Origin: an uncultured Planctomycetales bacterium
GTDB lineage: Bacteria > Planctomycetota > Planctomycetia > Isosphaerales > Isosphaeraceae
Direction of reading: 5' to 3'
NCBI GenBank assembly: GCA_903926465.1
Contig: CAIYJE010000188.1
Span: forward strand, 32,257-96,256
Length of the DNA stretch: 64,000 nt
Shown here: one piece after another, positions 1 to 9,545 of the stretch
Layout of the letters: each line of letters starts with the position of its first letter
How positions within the stretch are numbered: position 1 is the first letter of the stretch
Notes under the pieces: generated by a model
Databases searched by the model: none
What the model was told of the DNA's origin: nothing
What the model saw: only the letters and a program-made list of their open reading frames with translations
Made by a program: the position numbers and the translations under genes

Positions 1-62
1 AGTTCTCCCAGCTCTGGAACCAGGTTTGCCTGGCGACCGAGCCCACAGCCCAAACGGTTGCC

Positions 63-461
63 ATGCCCGCCCCAGTCGCGGCAAGCCGATTGATGGCGAA
101 CATCGTCGATTCGCCCACCGTCACTGAACGCATACCGTTTCTGCCCCGAACCTGGCGGCACGGGCTTGAACTCGGCCTGGTTCTGACCGGCCTGGCCGCG
201 GCAGCCCTGCTGTTCTTCGCTCTGATTCCGCCAAAGCCTGAGTACCACTCCCCCAGCCCCGTACCTGAGGTTGTGGCGGAAGCGCCCGTGGCACTTGAGA
301 ATTACGAGAGTGAGCCAGGCCAAACGCTGTTTATCCAGATTTCTGGGGCCAACGTGATCGCCGAAAGTCGCCCTGCCACCGACGTTTCGGAAACCATCAC
401 GGTTGCCGCCGAACTCGATATCCTGAACTTCATGGAATCTCAGTCTCAAGGCGCCCTGTGA
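63..461 (+). CDS. Hypothetical single-pass membrane protein
   Basis: This 132-residue protein is of a family I do not recognise. After a polar N-terminus of about 35 residues there is one hydrophobic segment (roughly residues 37-57, with LGLVLTGLAAAALLFFALI), then a Pro/Glu-rich stretch and an acidic tail, so it is probably a bitopic inner-membrane protein with its C-terminus outside the cytoplasm. An internal ATG at 93 (MANIV) is an alternative start; no clear Shine-Dalgarno sequence decides between them. Its stop codon overlaps the GTG start of the next gene in the arrangement GTGA, so the two are translationally coupled and probably act together. Since the window begins only 62 bases upstream, a larger operon may extend to the left. 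Confidence 0.6.
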   Translation: MPAPVAASRLMANIVDSPTVTERIPFLPRTWRHGLELGLVLTGLAAAALLFFALIPPKPEYHSPSPVPEVVAEAPVALENYESEPGQTLFIQISGANVIAESRPATDVSETITVAAELDILNFMESQSQGAL

Positions 462-982
462 ACGTCTCCCAAACCCAGACACCACTGAGCCTGTGGCCCA
501 CCCGCTCGGGATGCTCCCGAGTGGCCTGGCTCCCGACGGCGCTCGGACTGGTGATCATGCTGGGATCTGTCAGCCTGGCGGTTGCCCAGTTCGAGAACCC
601 CGACAGTTCGCGGCAGGTGACCCTGTTTGGAATCCTGGCCACGCCGCAAGATAACAGCTTGGACCCAAAGCTCCAGCCGATTGGACCCCAGTTGCAACGG
701 CTTTTTCCCAACCACGGGTTCAAGCTCCTGGGTGTGAACACCCAGCGCGTGGGAATGGGGCAATCTTTACCCGTCCAGCTCGGATCCAATTACACGGCCC
801 AGGCACAACTGGTGAACCCACTCGATATTAACGGCAAGGCCCAGCTTCGTCTTCAGCTCGATCATGATGCCGTACTGGAGTTCGCAACCCTGGTCAACAC
901 ACCGCTCAACCAGCTATTCTTCGTCGATAAGCGGTTCCCGGACGGCAGCCGACTGGTCCTGGGAATTGGCGTTCGGCCCTGA
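458..982 (+). CDS. Secreted hypothetical protein, Gemmataceae-type family
   Basis: This 174-residue protein starts at a GTG that overlaps the preceding stop by 4 bp. A hydrophobic stretch around residues 24-44 (LGLVIMLGSVSLAVAQ) is a signal peptide or membrane anchor. The mature part carries the segments LDPKLQPIGPQLQRLFPNHG and DGSRLVLGIGVRP, a pattern I associate with conserved uncharacterised planctomycete exported proteins; this family link is from memory and not searched. No catalytic motif is visible. Coupling to the membrane protein upstream suggests a shared envelope role. A large hairpin lies about 50 bp after the stop and may end the transcript. Confidence 0.65.
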   Translation: MNVSQTQTPLSLWPTRSGCSRVAWLPTALGLVIMLGSVSLAVAQFENPDSSRQVTLFGILATPQDNSLDPKLQPIGPQLQRLFPNHGFKLLGVNTQRVGMGQSLPVQLGSNYTAQAQLVNPLDINGKAQLRLQLDHDAVLEFATLVNTPLNQLFFVDKRFPDGSRLVLGIGVRP

Positions 983-983
983 G

Positions 984-1837
984 ACCGGCCAATCTTGGCC
1001 CAATCACTTTCTCTAGGCGCAAAAAAGAACCGGCCGACCGTTTATTCAGGGGACAAGCCCCCAAATAATCCGGTCGACCGGCCTTGGAAACCGATGGCCC
1101 GTCTTGCACGGACTTGACAGTGCCTTTTCAAGCTCTGTCGTCGCGAGTCCCCTTCTCGCGTTCGGATTCCGGAGGAAAAGCGGGTCAGCCCGGAACGCGC
1201 CCTTGGCGAGCTACGATTTCGGCGGAACCTTCCTTGGTCCCGCCAACGTTACGTATCTCGCGGATCCATCCCTGGCCCAGCGAAGTCGTCCGTCTGACAC
1301 CCTTCTCATCGGCGGGTATCCATCGGCGCTTGAGCCGTTCTCTTGGCTCACCTCCCCCCCGGGCCGTCTGATCGAGCGATTGCACCCTCTGGGAAAATGA
1401 CGCAAGTCTAAGCGCAAAGCCGTACAAAGCCGGATCACCCCAGGCAAAACCAAGGATCGCTGAAAATCGGTTTCTGGTCCAAAATTCCAGCAACTCGATT
1501 CCCGAACGTCCAAACCGGCAGGGAGAGACCAACCTCACTCCAGTCATCTCGATGCAACGAACTCACACAGTCTGAATGTTTTCCCCAAGCTGCCAACTCA
1601 GCCAAGCCGATAAAATCTTCAGACCTGGTCAGGCTTATGCTCATCAATGCGCTCGCGGGATCCGTGGATCCAGGCCGCGTTGACGAACCCAGGGCATTGG
1701 GCTATGGTTCGGCCGAATCCCGTTCTTTGAACATTGCCGTGTGCTGATCCCGTTCTGACCTTTGGAATGGCTCGGCCCATGGCTTCCGTCAGCTCTTGCC
1801 GAGCTCTCGGGCCCGTCGTCGTGCAGGGAGGCACTCG
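984..1837. other. Gene-poor stretch before kdsD
   Basis: About 850 bases without a convincing gene. Short open frames exist on both strands (for example plus 1104-1400 and minus 1185-1547), but they overlap each other, lack ribosome-binding sites and have low-complexity compositions typical of out-of-frame G+C-rich DNA. The only structure I see is the hairpin at 1031-1083. The promoter of the kds operon should lie in the right half, but no clear -35/-10 pair stands out. Confidence 0.5.
1031..1083 (+). terminator. Large hairpin downstream of the first operon
   Basis: An imperfect inverted repeat pairs a left arm near 1031-1046 (cggccgaccgtttatt) with a right arm near 1064-1083 (aataatccggtcgaccggcc), with a smaller ggggacaagcccc hairpin in the loop. 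It is 49 bp after the stop of the preceding gene. No run of T follows, so it is either a factor-dependent or processing end, or another structured RNA element. Confidence 0.4.
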
Positions 1838-2875
1838 ATGGCCACGCTTGCCAGTTCCCCATTGATGACCGAGTCCGATACCGAAGCGCTTCGGTTTGTC
1901 CGGACCGTACTCCGGGTCGAGGCTGAGGCGTTGGAGCGGGTTCGTGAACGGCTGGATGGGGCCATTGTTCGGGTGGCCGAACTGGTCTTACACTGCAAGG
2001 GCAGCGTGATTGTGACCGGTATGGGCAAGGCCGGCCTGGTGGGGCAGAAGCTCGCCGCCACCCTGGCCTCCACCGGCACTCGCGCATTTCCCATGCACCC
2101 GGCGGAAGCCGTGCACGGCGACCTTGGTCGAATTCGCCACGGTGATATTGTGCTCGCCTTGTCTCAAAGTGGCGAGACCGAGGAAGTGGTTCGCCTGATC
2201 CCCGCGCTCAGGCGTTTGGGTGCCACCTTGGTGGCCATCACGGAACGACCAACCAGCCTGCTCGGTCGGCAGGCCGACCTCTCAATCATACTAGGACCGA
2301 TCGAAGAAGCCTGCCCACTCGGGCTGGCCCCCTCGGCCAGCACCACCGCGCTCATGGCCGTGGGTGATGCCCTGGCCCTGCTGGTGGCCCGGTTAAGGGA
2401 CTTCCGGGCCGAAGACTTCGCCCTCTACCACCCGGCCGGTAGCCTCGGCCGCAAGCTAGCCCGGGTCGAAGATCTGATGCGAACCGGCAAGCACATTCGC
2501 CTGGCGCACCGTGACGAGTCGATTCGTGCGGTATTCGTTCGGCTGGGCGGGGCCCGGCGCCGAACCGGGGCCATCATGGTCATTGATGACGAGGAGCGAC
2601 TTGTTGGGGTCTTCACCGATGCCGACCTTGCTCGGCTCTTTGAGAACCACCGCGAGAATCTTCTCGATGAACCGATCAGCAACGCTATGTCACGCGACCC
2701 GGTCAAGGTCGTAGTTGGCTGCGGAGTGGTTGAAGCCGTAGACGCTCTCAAGAGGCGTAAGATTAGCGAACTCCCGGTGGTTGATCGTGGTGGGCGGCCG
2801 GTTGGCCTGATCGATCTGACTGACCTCATCGGCTTGGTGCCCGCCGACGTGCTCGAGCATGAGGACGCCGCCTGA
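1838..2875 (+). CDS. kdsD: Arabinose-5-phosphate isomerase (KdsD/KpsF family)
   Basis: It converts ribulose 5-phosphate to arabinose 5-phosphate, the first step of Kdo synthesis for lipopolysaccharide. The ~345-residue protein has an N-terminal SIS sugar-isomerase domain (GKAGLVGQKLAATLASTG, then HGDLGRI and LALSQSGETEEVVRL) and two C-terminal CBS domains (starting near RVEDLMRTG and ending GLIDLTDLIGL), the standard KdsD architecture and length. The frame is open upstream to 1796, but the ATG at 1838 has AGGGAGG at proper spacing, so I chose it. It overlaps kdsC by one base (TGATG). The family call is firm; the paralogue GutQ would look similar, but the kdsC neighbour argues for Kdo synthesis. 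Confidence 0.93.
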   Translation: MATLASSPLMTESDTEALRFVRTVLRVEAEALERVRERLDGAIVRVAELVLHCKGSVIVTGMGKAGLVGQKLAATLASTGTRAFPMHPAEAVHGDLGRIRHGDIVLALSQSGETEEVVRLIPALRRLGATLVAITERPTSLLGRQADLSIILGPIEEACPLGLAPSASTTALMAVGDALALLVARLRDFRAEDFALYHPAGSLGRKLARVEDLMRTGKHIRLAHRDESIRAVFVRLGGARRRTGAIMVIDDEERLVGVFTDADLARLFENHRENLLDEPISNAMSRDPVKVVVGCGVVEAVDALKRRKISELPVVDRGGRPVGLIDLTDLIGLVPADVLEHEDAA

Positions 2876-3522
2876 TGTCGCACCGACTCCACCAACTCGA
2901 TCATCAAGAATTGGCCCAGCGGGCGCGGGAGATCCGCCTCCTGCTGCTGGACGTTGATGGGGTGCTGACCGATGGTCGCATCATCCTGAACGACCAGGGG
3001 GTCGAATCCAAACATTTCTCCGTGCGTGATGGCAGCGGAATCTCGTTCTGGAGACAGACCGGAAGACAAGTTGGCATCCTTTCCGGTCGGTCGGCACCGG
3101 TGGTTGACAGACGCGCCAACGAACTGGGAATCTCGCCGGTGGTGCAGGGGGCCAGCGACAAGCGGGCCGCCTTCATCCAGATCCTGCAGCAACTGGGTCT
3201 CCAGAAGCACCAAATCTGCTTCATGGGCGATGACCTGGCCGACCTCCCCGTGCTGTCCGCCGGTGTGGGACTGGCAGCCTGTCCGGTAGATGCGGCTCCG
3301 GAAGTGCTCACCCAGGCCAACCTGGTGACCACAGCCCGCGGAGGCCACGGGGCTGTTCGCGAACTGATTGAAACTTTGCTCAAGGCCGTGGGTGAGTGGG
3401 AGCCGATGGTCTCTGCCCTCCTGGGCCACCCTCAGAAGTCTGCCGCCTTCCCCATCCACCCTGAAGCCCAAATTGGGGAACGTGCGCAGTCACTGGTCAC
3501 CCCCCAGGGCCTGGGAAAATGA
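2875..3522 (+). CDS. kdsC: 3-deoxy-D-manno-octulosonate 8-phosphate phosphatase (KdsC)
   Basis: This HAD-superfamily phosphatase releases free Kdo from Kdo 8-phosphate before activation to CMP-Kdo. The nucleophile motif is LLLLDVDGVLTDG near residue 22, followed by KHFSVRDGSG, motif II ILSGRSAPVV, and the metal-binding motif FMGDDLADLPVL; the conserved closing segment TTARGGHGAVRELIE is present. At 215 residues it is slightly longer than the typical ~180, with a C-terminal tail rich in Ala, Pro and His. The ATG overlaps the kdsD stop. The kdsD-kdsC pairing, followed by an LptC/OstA-like gene, parallels the proteobacterial kdsD-kdsC-lptC-lptA-lptB locus. Confidence 0.92.
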   Translation: MSHRLHQLDHQELAQRAREIRLLLLDVDGVLTDGRIILNDQGVESKHFSVRDGSGISFWRQTGRQVGILSGRSAPVVDRRANELGISPVVQGASDKRAAFIQILQQLGLQKHQICFMGDDLADLPVLSAGVGLAACPVDAAPEVLTQANLVTTARGGHGAVRELIETLLKAVGEWEPMVSALLGHPQKSAAFPIHPEAQIGERAQSLVTPQGLGK

Positions 3523-3611
3523 CCTGATACTGTTTTGAGTGAAATGGATTGGCGAAGGGAACCGGACAAACCATCGGAGCCTGGACTCCGAGAGAAAGGT
3601 CAGTCGGAAAC

Positions 3612-6600
3612 GTGCTCAAAAAGCTCATGCGGATTGTGACAACGTGCGGATTCCTGGTAGCCGGCTATTTCGGCTATACCCAGGCCTTTGCGCTTTTGTC
3701 TCAGCATGTGGCCACGCCTCCGAACGTCCCCCGACTGCCGTATGACCCGTCTCCCTCTCGGTCGGCCAAGGAAGCTAGCCAGCTCGCCCTGGATGCCTTC
3801 GGGCCAGGCCACTGGGCCTCCAAGGCCAAGATCCGGTTCTATGAGAGCGAACGCGGGTTCTGGATCTACGCCGATGATTACAAGCGGCGGGATAACGGCA
3901 AACGATACGATTTCGTCCCCTTCGCCCTGATCTGGCGCGACCGAAACGGCAAGGCCGTGAAAACGGTCACCAGCCGGGAAGCCACGGTCGTTTTCAACAA
4001 CGCCCCAGACATGGTGCGCGGCAACAAGAACAGCGAACAGTCTCGCGTGGTTGAAGCCACGCTCACTGGAGACGTGCGCATTCGGGACGACAAGGGAACC
4101 CCCAGCCAGCTAGGCGACGACCTGACAATTGCCATTGACGACCTGCACTACGATGGCAAGCAAGACACGATTTCCAGCGAAAAACGCCTGGTCTTGGAAG
4201 AACGAGACACGCTGGCCACGGGTGAGGGACTGTCCATCGAGCTCCTGCCCGGCGAAAATACGTCCCAGGGAATGACCAACGGCTACAACGGGGCACGCAC
4301 CATTCGCTTGCTCCGCGACGTGCGGATTGCCATCCAGGATGTGGGTCAGAGCGGCATTGTGCCTGGTGGCACGGCCGAGAAAGCTAGTCAGCGTAGGGAA
4401 CCACGCCCTGGCGAAGTGACCTGCGATGGTGAGATGCGAATTGACCTGCCTCTGGCCAAGCACCAGGCTGCCGTGGGTCCGCCCGCGCCGACCGCGCCCA
4501 CCTTTGCCAATTTCGCCCGCAACGTGCGGGTGCGCCAGGGAGACGCTCAGGCTCCCGAGCAGATTGACTGCGACCGGCTCCAGCTCACGCTCATACCCGC
4601 GCCCCGACCACAGGCCGCCACCGCCACTCCTGAATTCGTGGTCGCCTCGGCCGAAACCAGTCAGGCCAACGAAGTGCCCGTGCTTGCCGATCAGGCAACC
4701 ACCGCCGCCTCAGCGACGGCAGAGACCGAACAGACTGGCCCTAAAGGGCCGGTTTCCAAAATGGTCCTGGACCGCGCCCGAGCCACCGGACATGCGGTCT
4801 GGCTGCAGTCCAAGGTCTACGGCCTGGTGGCTCGCGGTAACGAACTGACCTACCACCGCGGTGACGCCGACGAGAACGACGTCACCTACTTCCGGGGCGA
4901 TCGCGGGACCGAGACCCACCACAAGAACGCCGCGGATGGCACGGAAGACATCATCCAGACCGTGGATGTGACCATCCACAAGAACAAACAAGACCAGGGG
5001 AGCATGTCAGTGGTGGCGCGGGGGCCAGGCTGGCTGGAGACCCGGCGCATCTCTGACCAGGTCTTGCTCCGCTCTGGTAAGTGGAAAGAACAACTGGTGA
5101 TCCAGCCAGTTGAAGGGGACCCCACCCGTCGATTGCTCACACTCGACGGCTCGCCTGAACTGGAAGACACCCTCCAGGGAACGCTGGACGCCACCCGCAA
5201 GATTGTCGCCACCCTGGTTTCCACCCCCAAACCCGAAGCCGAGAGCACCGCCGCCTCGCCCGCACCAGCCACCACAACTCCCAAAACAAGCGGCGCATTT
5301 CGGATTGAGCAGATGCAGGCCTGGGGAACAGTTCACCTGGTCTCAAACGGGCCAGTGCCCACCACCGAGACCGACTCTGGCCCGGCCGGTATTGGATCGG
5401 CCTCAAGGCGCACCATCACCGCTCGTGAATGGCTGGGCGTTGTGTTTGAGGCCCCACAAGGCCAAGGGACCACCACCAGCACAACGGTGGCCGCTAGTTC
5501 CAAAACACCTGAGACGCCTGAGAAACCGAAAACCGCGGCCACCGCAACTCCTAGCCAACCACCTGGCCCCACCGATCCTGCCATCAACGTGGAATCGGAC
5601 CGGATCTGGGCCTGGCTGGCCAGCACACCCCCCACGACCAGCGAATCCAGCAATCCCACCCCCAAGCCGGCTGAAACCGGCGCCGCTGATCCAGGAGAGA
5701 CCGCCAAAGGTGGCAAGTGGGATCTCCGCGAGGTTCGACTTCGCGGCCGCGTACTGGTTCACCAAGATGCCCCACCCGGGAAGTCCCGGGGCATGGACGT
5801 GGAAGGCGAAAGTATCGACGTCCTGAATCTGGGCACCAAGCTCTACGAAGTGCGAGCCTACGGCACCCCAGCCCGGGTGGCCCGCGCCACCACCGACGAA
5901 TTCCTGATCGAGGGACCCGTGATCGGGCTCGATCAGCTCCGTAACACCGCCTGCGTGATTGGTGCCGGCAAGCTGGTCCAAAACAATGTGGGAACCGGGG
6001 TCCTGGGAAATGCGATGACCGATCCCGGGGTGGTTCCCACCGCGTTCCAGGCCGATGCCGAGAACGGTGCCCAGGTCCAGAAACCTGGGTCAGCATCTCG
6101 CGGCCCGCTGAGCATCGCCTGGGGCCGAGATGCCAACGGCCAACCCCTACTGAACGCCGATGGGGCACCCGCCGAATCCTGGATGAAGTTCTACGGCAAG
6201 CCGACTTCGGACCGGGGCGGAACCGAGCCAGCCCGCGTCCAGTTCCACAACGGTGTTCGCGCCTGGACGCGAGAGTCTGTGCTTCGCTCACGCGAAATGT
6301 GGGCCTACTTCGATGGCCCAATTGACTTCTCCAAGTCGACCAAGCTCGCTCGCACGGCCGCTCCGAACGCTGGGCAGCCTGCCGCCGCCGATGGCACGCC
6401 CCCCACTCAGATCTCACGCGTGGTTTGCGACGGCGGCGCCGATGTGGAAACCCGCAAGTTCAATGATCTTGGCGTGCTGACCGAGAAGCGCCACATTGTT
6501 GGCGAACGCTTGGTCTACGAACGAAACAACAACCGTTTCCATGTCGATTCCGCTGGAATGGTTGAACTCTGGGATATCAACAAAAAGAACAAGCAGGCTG

Positions 6601-7403
6601 GCGATAACCCCAGGCGTCCTGATGTCCCCATGGCATCGCCTGGTCGCCCCCGGATTCGCCCCGTCAAAGACAACCAGCGCAGGCAGGGCATGATTCGACC
6701 CGCCGCCGGCCGTACCCGCCTGGTGTCCGATTCCAGCCAGGCGCCCGTGGGTGCCCTGCGGCTGACACGGATCTGGTTTGAAGATCAGATGGTTGGCCAG
6801 GTGGATACCACACGCAAGGGCAGCAAGCGGTACCCAGGGCAGGCGGAGTTCTTTGGTAACGTGCGGGTAATCTCGGCCGAAGTGCCTGATGAAAACACCA
6901 CGCTCGACCCCGATAGCCCACCCATCGACTACATCTACACCGTTTCCGAAACCCTGCGCGTGATCAGCGAACCGCCCCTCCCTGGCACACCTCAAGACGC
7001 CCCCGATCGGATCCTGGTGCAGTCTTGGCACGATGTGTACGGCCTCACGGGTCGCCAAGGCCGGAACACCTCAATTTATACCACCGACCATGTGGACTAT
7101 AACTCCGAGACCGGCGTCTCGTTCGTCTACGGTGGCGAGTCCGGCGTTCGGATTGTCGATCAGGCTGGGGCCGGCAAGCAGGCCAGCTACGGCGGCGGTT
7201 CGGTGGTCATGTACAACCATCTCACGGGCGAACACCACATCAGTGACGTCAAGGGGCTCCAACTCGTGGATCCCAACTCCGGCTTACGGACCGGGATTCC
7301 CCCCACGCCTCCAGAAACCAAAAAGCCCAAACCCAAGCGAACTCTGCCTCGGATTGGACCAGGCGACAAGGAACGCCGCGGCTTCAACGGCGGGACTCGC
7401 TAA
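3612..7403 (+). CDS. Giant LptC/OstA-like envelope protein (LPS transport)
   Basis: This protein of about 1260 residues has one N-terminal membrane segment (RIVTTCGFLVAGYFGYTQAFALL) and a very long extracytoplasmic part. The first ~250 residues after the anchor resemble LptC/OstA-type beta-jellyroll sequence (KIRFYESERGFWIYADDY, then VVEATLTGDVRIRDDKG). Similar short beta-rich blocks recur to the C-terminus, separated by Pro/Ala/Thr/Glu-rich linkers near nt 4590-4740, 5220-5300, 5480-5580 and 5630-5700. Position right after kdsD-kdsC supports a role in moving LPS across the periplasm, perhaps combining LptC and LptA. LptC and LptA in proteobacteria are each under 200 residues, so the size is unusual. 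The start is uncertain: TTG at 3549 and ATG at 3627 are in frame; GTG at 3612 follows a GAGAAAGG sequence. Confidence 0.7.
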   Translation: MLKKLMRIVTTCGFLVAGYFGYTQAFALLSQHVATPPNVPRLPYDPSPSRSAKEASQLALDAFGPGHWASKAKIRFYESERGFWIYADDYKRRDNGKRYDFVPFALIWRDRNGKAVKTVTSREATVVFNNAPDMVRGNKNSEQSRVVEATLTGDVRIRDDKGTPSQLGDDLTIAIDDLHYDGKQDTISSEKRLVLEERDTLATGEGLSIELLPGENTSQGMTNGYNGARTIRLLRDVRIAIQDVGQSGIVPGGTAEKASQRREPRPGEVTCDGEMRIDLPLAKHQAAVGPPAPTAPTFANFARNVRVRQGDAQAPEQIDCDRLQLTLIPAPRPQAATATPEFVVASAETSQANEVPVLADQATTAASATAETEQTGPKGPVSKMVLDRARATGHAVWLQSKVYGLVARGNELTYHRGDADENDVTYFRGDRGTETHHKNAADGTEDIIQTVDVTIHKNKQDQGSMSVVARGPGWLETRRISDQVLLRSGKWKEQLVIQPVEGDPTRRLLTLDGSPELEDTLQGTLDATRKIVATLVSTPKPEAESTAASPAPATTTPKTSGAFRIEQMQAWGTVHLVSNGPVPTTETDSGPAGIGSASRRTITAREWLGVVFEAPQGQGTTTSTTVAASSKTPETPEKPKTAATATPSQPPGPTDPAINVESDRIWAWLASTPPTTSESSNPTPKPAETGAADPGETAKGGKWDLREVRLRGRVLVHQDAPPGKSRGMDVEGESIDVLNLGTKLYEVRAYGTPARVARATTDEFLIEGPVIGLDQLRNTACVIGAGKLVQNNVGTGVLGNAMTDPGVVPTAFQADAENGAQVQKPGSASRGPLSIAWGRDANGQPLLNADGAPAESWMKFYGKPTSDRGGTEPARVQFHNGVRAWTRESVLRSREMWAYFDGPIDFSKSTKLARTAAPNAGQPAAADGTPPTQISRVVCDGGADVETRKFNDLGVLTEKRHIVGERLVYERNNNRFHVDSAGMVELWDINKKNKQAGDNPRRPDVPMASPGRPRIRPVKDNQRRQGMIRPAAGRTRLVSDSSQAPVGALRLTRIWFEDQMVGQVDTTRKGSKRYPGQAEFFGNVRVISAEVPDENTTLDPDSPPIDYIYTVSETLRVISEPPLPGTPQDAPDRILVQSWHDVYGLTGRQGRNTSIYTTDHVDYNSETGVSFVYGGESGVRIVDQAGAGKQASYGGGSVVMYNHLTGEHHISDVKGLQLVDPNSGLRTGIPPTPPETKKPKPKRTLPRIGPGDKERRGFNGGTR

Positions 7404-7526
7404 GCCAACTGGGCTGGCTGACCACGACCTCACACCCTGAACACGTTCTTCGGTGCCGCCGAGCCAACGAGCCACGTTCGATGCCTTTCGCCTGAATACT
7501 GTCACGCGGTGGAGGCCAGCACGCGG

Positions 7527-7811
7527 ATGTCGATCATTATCTTCAACGTGCAGGTCATCGCCATGGTTGCGATCGCCTTTGCGGTCACCTTCGGGGTCGG
7601 ACATCTGGCGGGTATCTCGGCAGAAGGCCCACTGATGATGGTCGCAGGGCCGCTGTGCATGGCGCTTGATCTGGTCTATCGCCTCAAGCTGGCCGATCGC
7701 CGTTGGTTTTCTCCCGGAGCGGGAGGCTCTTTGTTCTTCATCCCGGTGTGGATACTCGGGGTCCTCTGGCTGATACTCGGGATCTTCGATACGTTGCAAA
7801 CTCGCGTCTGA
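7527..7811 (+). CDS. Small multi-pass membrane protein, unknown function
   Basis: This 94-residue protein has hydrophobic segments near residues 5-28 (VQVIAMVAIAFAVTFGVGHL), 37-52 and 70-88 (FFIPVWILGVLWLILGIF), so two or three membrane passes. The ATG at 7527 is preceded by GGAGG about 12 bases upstream; an in-frame GTG at 7509 overlaps that GGAGG and is less likely. It follows the giant LptC/OstA-like gene by 123 bp on the same strand and may be in its transcript, but nothing in the sequence shows a role in LPS export. No family recognised. Confidence 0.65.
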   Translation: MSIIIFNVQVIAMVAIAFAVTFGVGHLAGISAEGPLMMVAGPLCMALDLVYRLKLADRRWFSPGAGGSLFFIPVWILGVLWLILGIFDTLQTRV

Positions 7812-8161
7812 CCGGGCGATGAAGGATACCGAGCACGGCTGTTCGCGCAGCTTGGCAGGTTCACAAGCCGGCACATCCCCAACCAGTCGGGGCAGCAGCG
7901 GCTCGTAACTGTTCACGGCTGGCCGCAGAGCACCGGCCCAGCAGGCGACAGCCGCTCAGCCTGGTCATCCACTTTTGCCAGGCCCAACCGTTGCTTTCCA
8001 ACGGCTCAACGGTCTTACAAACACTGCCATCTTGCGGCCGACCCCGGCACGCGTGAATCTGGTTCGGTATGCAAGTGGTATGAACGGGGTACAAGCCCCG
8101 TCTGGAACGACCACCGCCACATCCTACTTGAGCCTCCCTCCCCCGAAAGTGAACGGTCCCC
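7812..8161. other. Intergenic stretch, nothing identified
   Basis: About 350 bases between the small membrane protein and the mutarotase-like gene. Both strands carry only short overlapping frames with no ribosome-binding site. I see no strong hairpin or promoter pair. Confidence 0.4.
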
Positions 8162-9412
8162 ATGCGCCACCCGCGTCGCATATTCACGCCAGCCATCCTG
8201 GCAGCGTTCAGCTTCACGTTTGCAACCACCGCCCCAGCGTATGCGCAGGCCCCCGCCGAGCGGACCATCCACGCGCAACCCAGCCTGATTGTTCAGACAC
8301 CACAGGTTGAACTGGCCGTGACCAAACTGGGTGGCATGCTCGCCCCGGTCACGTTCTATCGAGACACCCCACAACCGGTTCAGCCGTATCACATCTCGCC
8401 CTGGCAAGACGAGCCCTCCAAGCCGATGCCGGCCCCGGTGCTGGTCCCTCTGCGGGGCGACTTCTTCTGTATGCCGTTTGGCGGCAATCAGGATGCTGTG
8501 AACGGTGAGAAGCACATTCCGCATGGTGAGGTGTCCAGCAGCCCCTGGCTGGGGGGTTCACTCACGCGCCGGGGGCCCGTGCAAACTCTGAAGATGACCC
8601 TGGACACCCAGGCCCGCAAGGGACGCGTGACCAAGGAACTCTCGCTCGTTGATGGTCAGAATGTCGTTTACTCCCGCCATACCATCGAAGGGTTCACCGG
8701 AGCAGCCCCGCTAGGCCACCATGCCACGCTGGCCATGCCCGATAACGAGGGGACGGTGCGAATTGCATCCAGCCCGATCAAGTTCGGGATGACGTACCCG
8801 GGTGTGTTCAGTGATCCCAAACAGGGGGAATATCAGTATTTGTTACCAGGTGCGCGCTGGAATGATCTCACGAAGGTGCCGGTCGCCTGGAAGGGCCAAC
8901 CAGACGCCGACCTCTCTCGGCTCCCTGCGCGGGTTGGCTTTGCCGATCTCGTGCAGATCTTCAACGAGCCTGCCGACAAGAACGCCGACCCCGCCTGGAT
9001 CACCGCGACGTTCACGGACCAAGGATATGTCTGGTTCGCGTTCAAGAATCCGGCGGTGCTCAACAGCACGGTGTTCTGGATTGAGAACCATGGCCGGCAC
9101 GCCCACCCCTGGAACGGCCGAAATAATTGCCTGGGTCTGGAAGACGTGACCGCGTACTTCGCAGACGGACTGGCCGCATCAGCGCATGAAAATATTCTCA
9201 ATAAAGAGGGGATCGTCACGGCCGTCACCCTCAAGGCCGACCAACCGACGGTGGTCAATTATCTTGAGGGGGTCGTAAAGGTACCGGCCGGGTTTGACAT
9301 CGTGAAGTCGGTAGATTTCACACCGGGCCACACCACCTTCACCTCTGCCAGTGGCCAGAAGGTCACCTTCCCGGTGGCCCATGAGTTCATCAAGACTGGG
9401 CAGTTGCCGTGA
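8162..9412 (+). CDS. Secreted aldose-1-epimerase-like (galactose mutarotase fold) protein
   Basis: A 416-residue protein with a clear signal peptide (basic MRHPRR, hydrophobic core to about residue 26, cleavage probably after AYAQA). The rest reads like a mutarotase-fold carbohydrate-binding protein: repeated beta-rich segments, LAVTKLGGMLAPVTFY near the mature N-terminus, and FWIENHGRHAHPWNGRNNCLGLEDV, which resembles the conserved histidine/glutamate region of aldose epimerase-like and DUF4432-type families. I cannot assign the catalytic residues. The export signal suggests a role on periplasmic or external sugars. A perfect 13-bp hairpin sits 48 bp after the stop. Confidence is good for a secreted protein and moderate for the fold. 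Confidence 0.65.
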   Translation: MRHPRRIFTPAILAAFSFTFATTAPAYAQAPAERTIHAQPSLIVQTPQVELAVTKLGGMLAPVTFYRDTPQPVQPYHISPWQDEPSKPMPAPVLVPLRGDFFCMPFGGNQDAVNGEKHIPHGEVSSSPWLGGSLTRRGPVQTLKMTLDTQARKGRVTKELSLVDGQNVVYSRHTIEGFTGAAPLGHHATLAMPDNEGTVRIASSPIKFGMTYPGVFSDPKQGEYQYLLPGARWNDLTKVPVAWKGQPDADLSRLPARVGFADLVQIFNEPADKNADPAWITATFTDQGYVWFAFKNPAVLNSTVFWIENHGRHAHPWNGRNNCLGLEDVTAYFADGLAASAHENILNKEGIVTAVTLKADQPTVVNYLEGVVKVPAGFDIVKSVDFTPGHTTFTSASGQKVTFPVAHEFIKTGQLP

Positions 9413-9459
9413 GCGTTTTTTGCGATAGGCTTTACGTATTCAGGGGCTTCGCAAGACGA

Positions 9460-9494
9460 GCCCTGCGGCCAGGGCCCCGATCTGGCCGCAGGGC
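9460..9494. terminator. Perfect hairpin between convergent genes
   Basis: A 13-bp perfect stem, gccctgcggccag at 9460-9472 paired with ctggccgcagggc at 9482-9494, loop 9 bases. It lies between the 3' ends of the plus-strand mutarotase-like gene and the minus-strand PIN gene. No T tract follows on either strand, so it may block decay or end transcripts in both directions with a factor. Confidence 0.55.
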
Positions 9495-9545
9495 ACGTGC
9501 ATGCACCGTCTCACATAGAATTCGGACTAATCAGCGCCGTTTCAC

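Noticed and set aside
1104..1400. 98-codon plus-strand frame before kdsD
   Set aside because: Overlaps other open frames on both strands, lacks a start signal and shows no motif.
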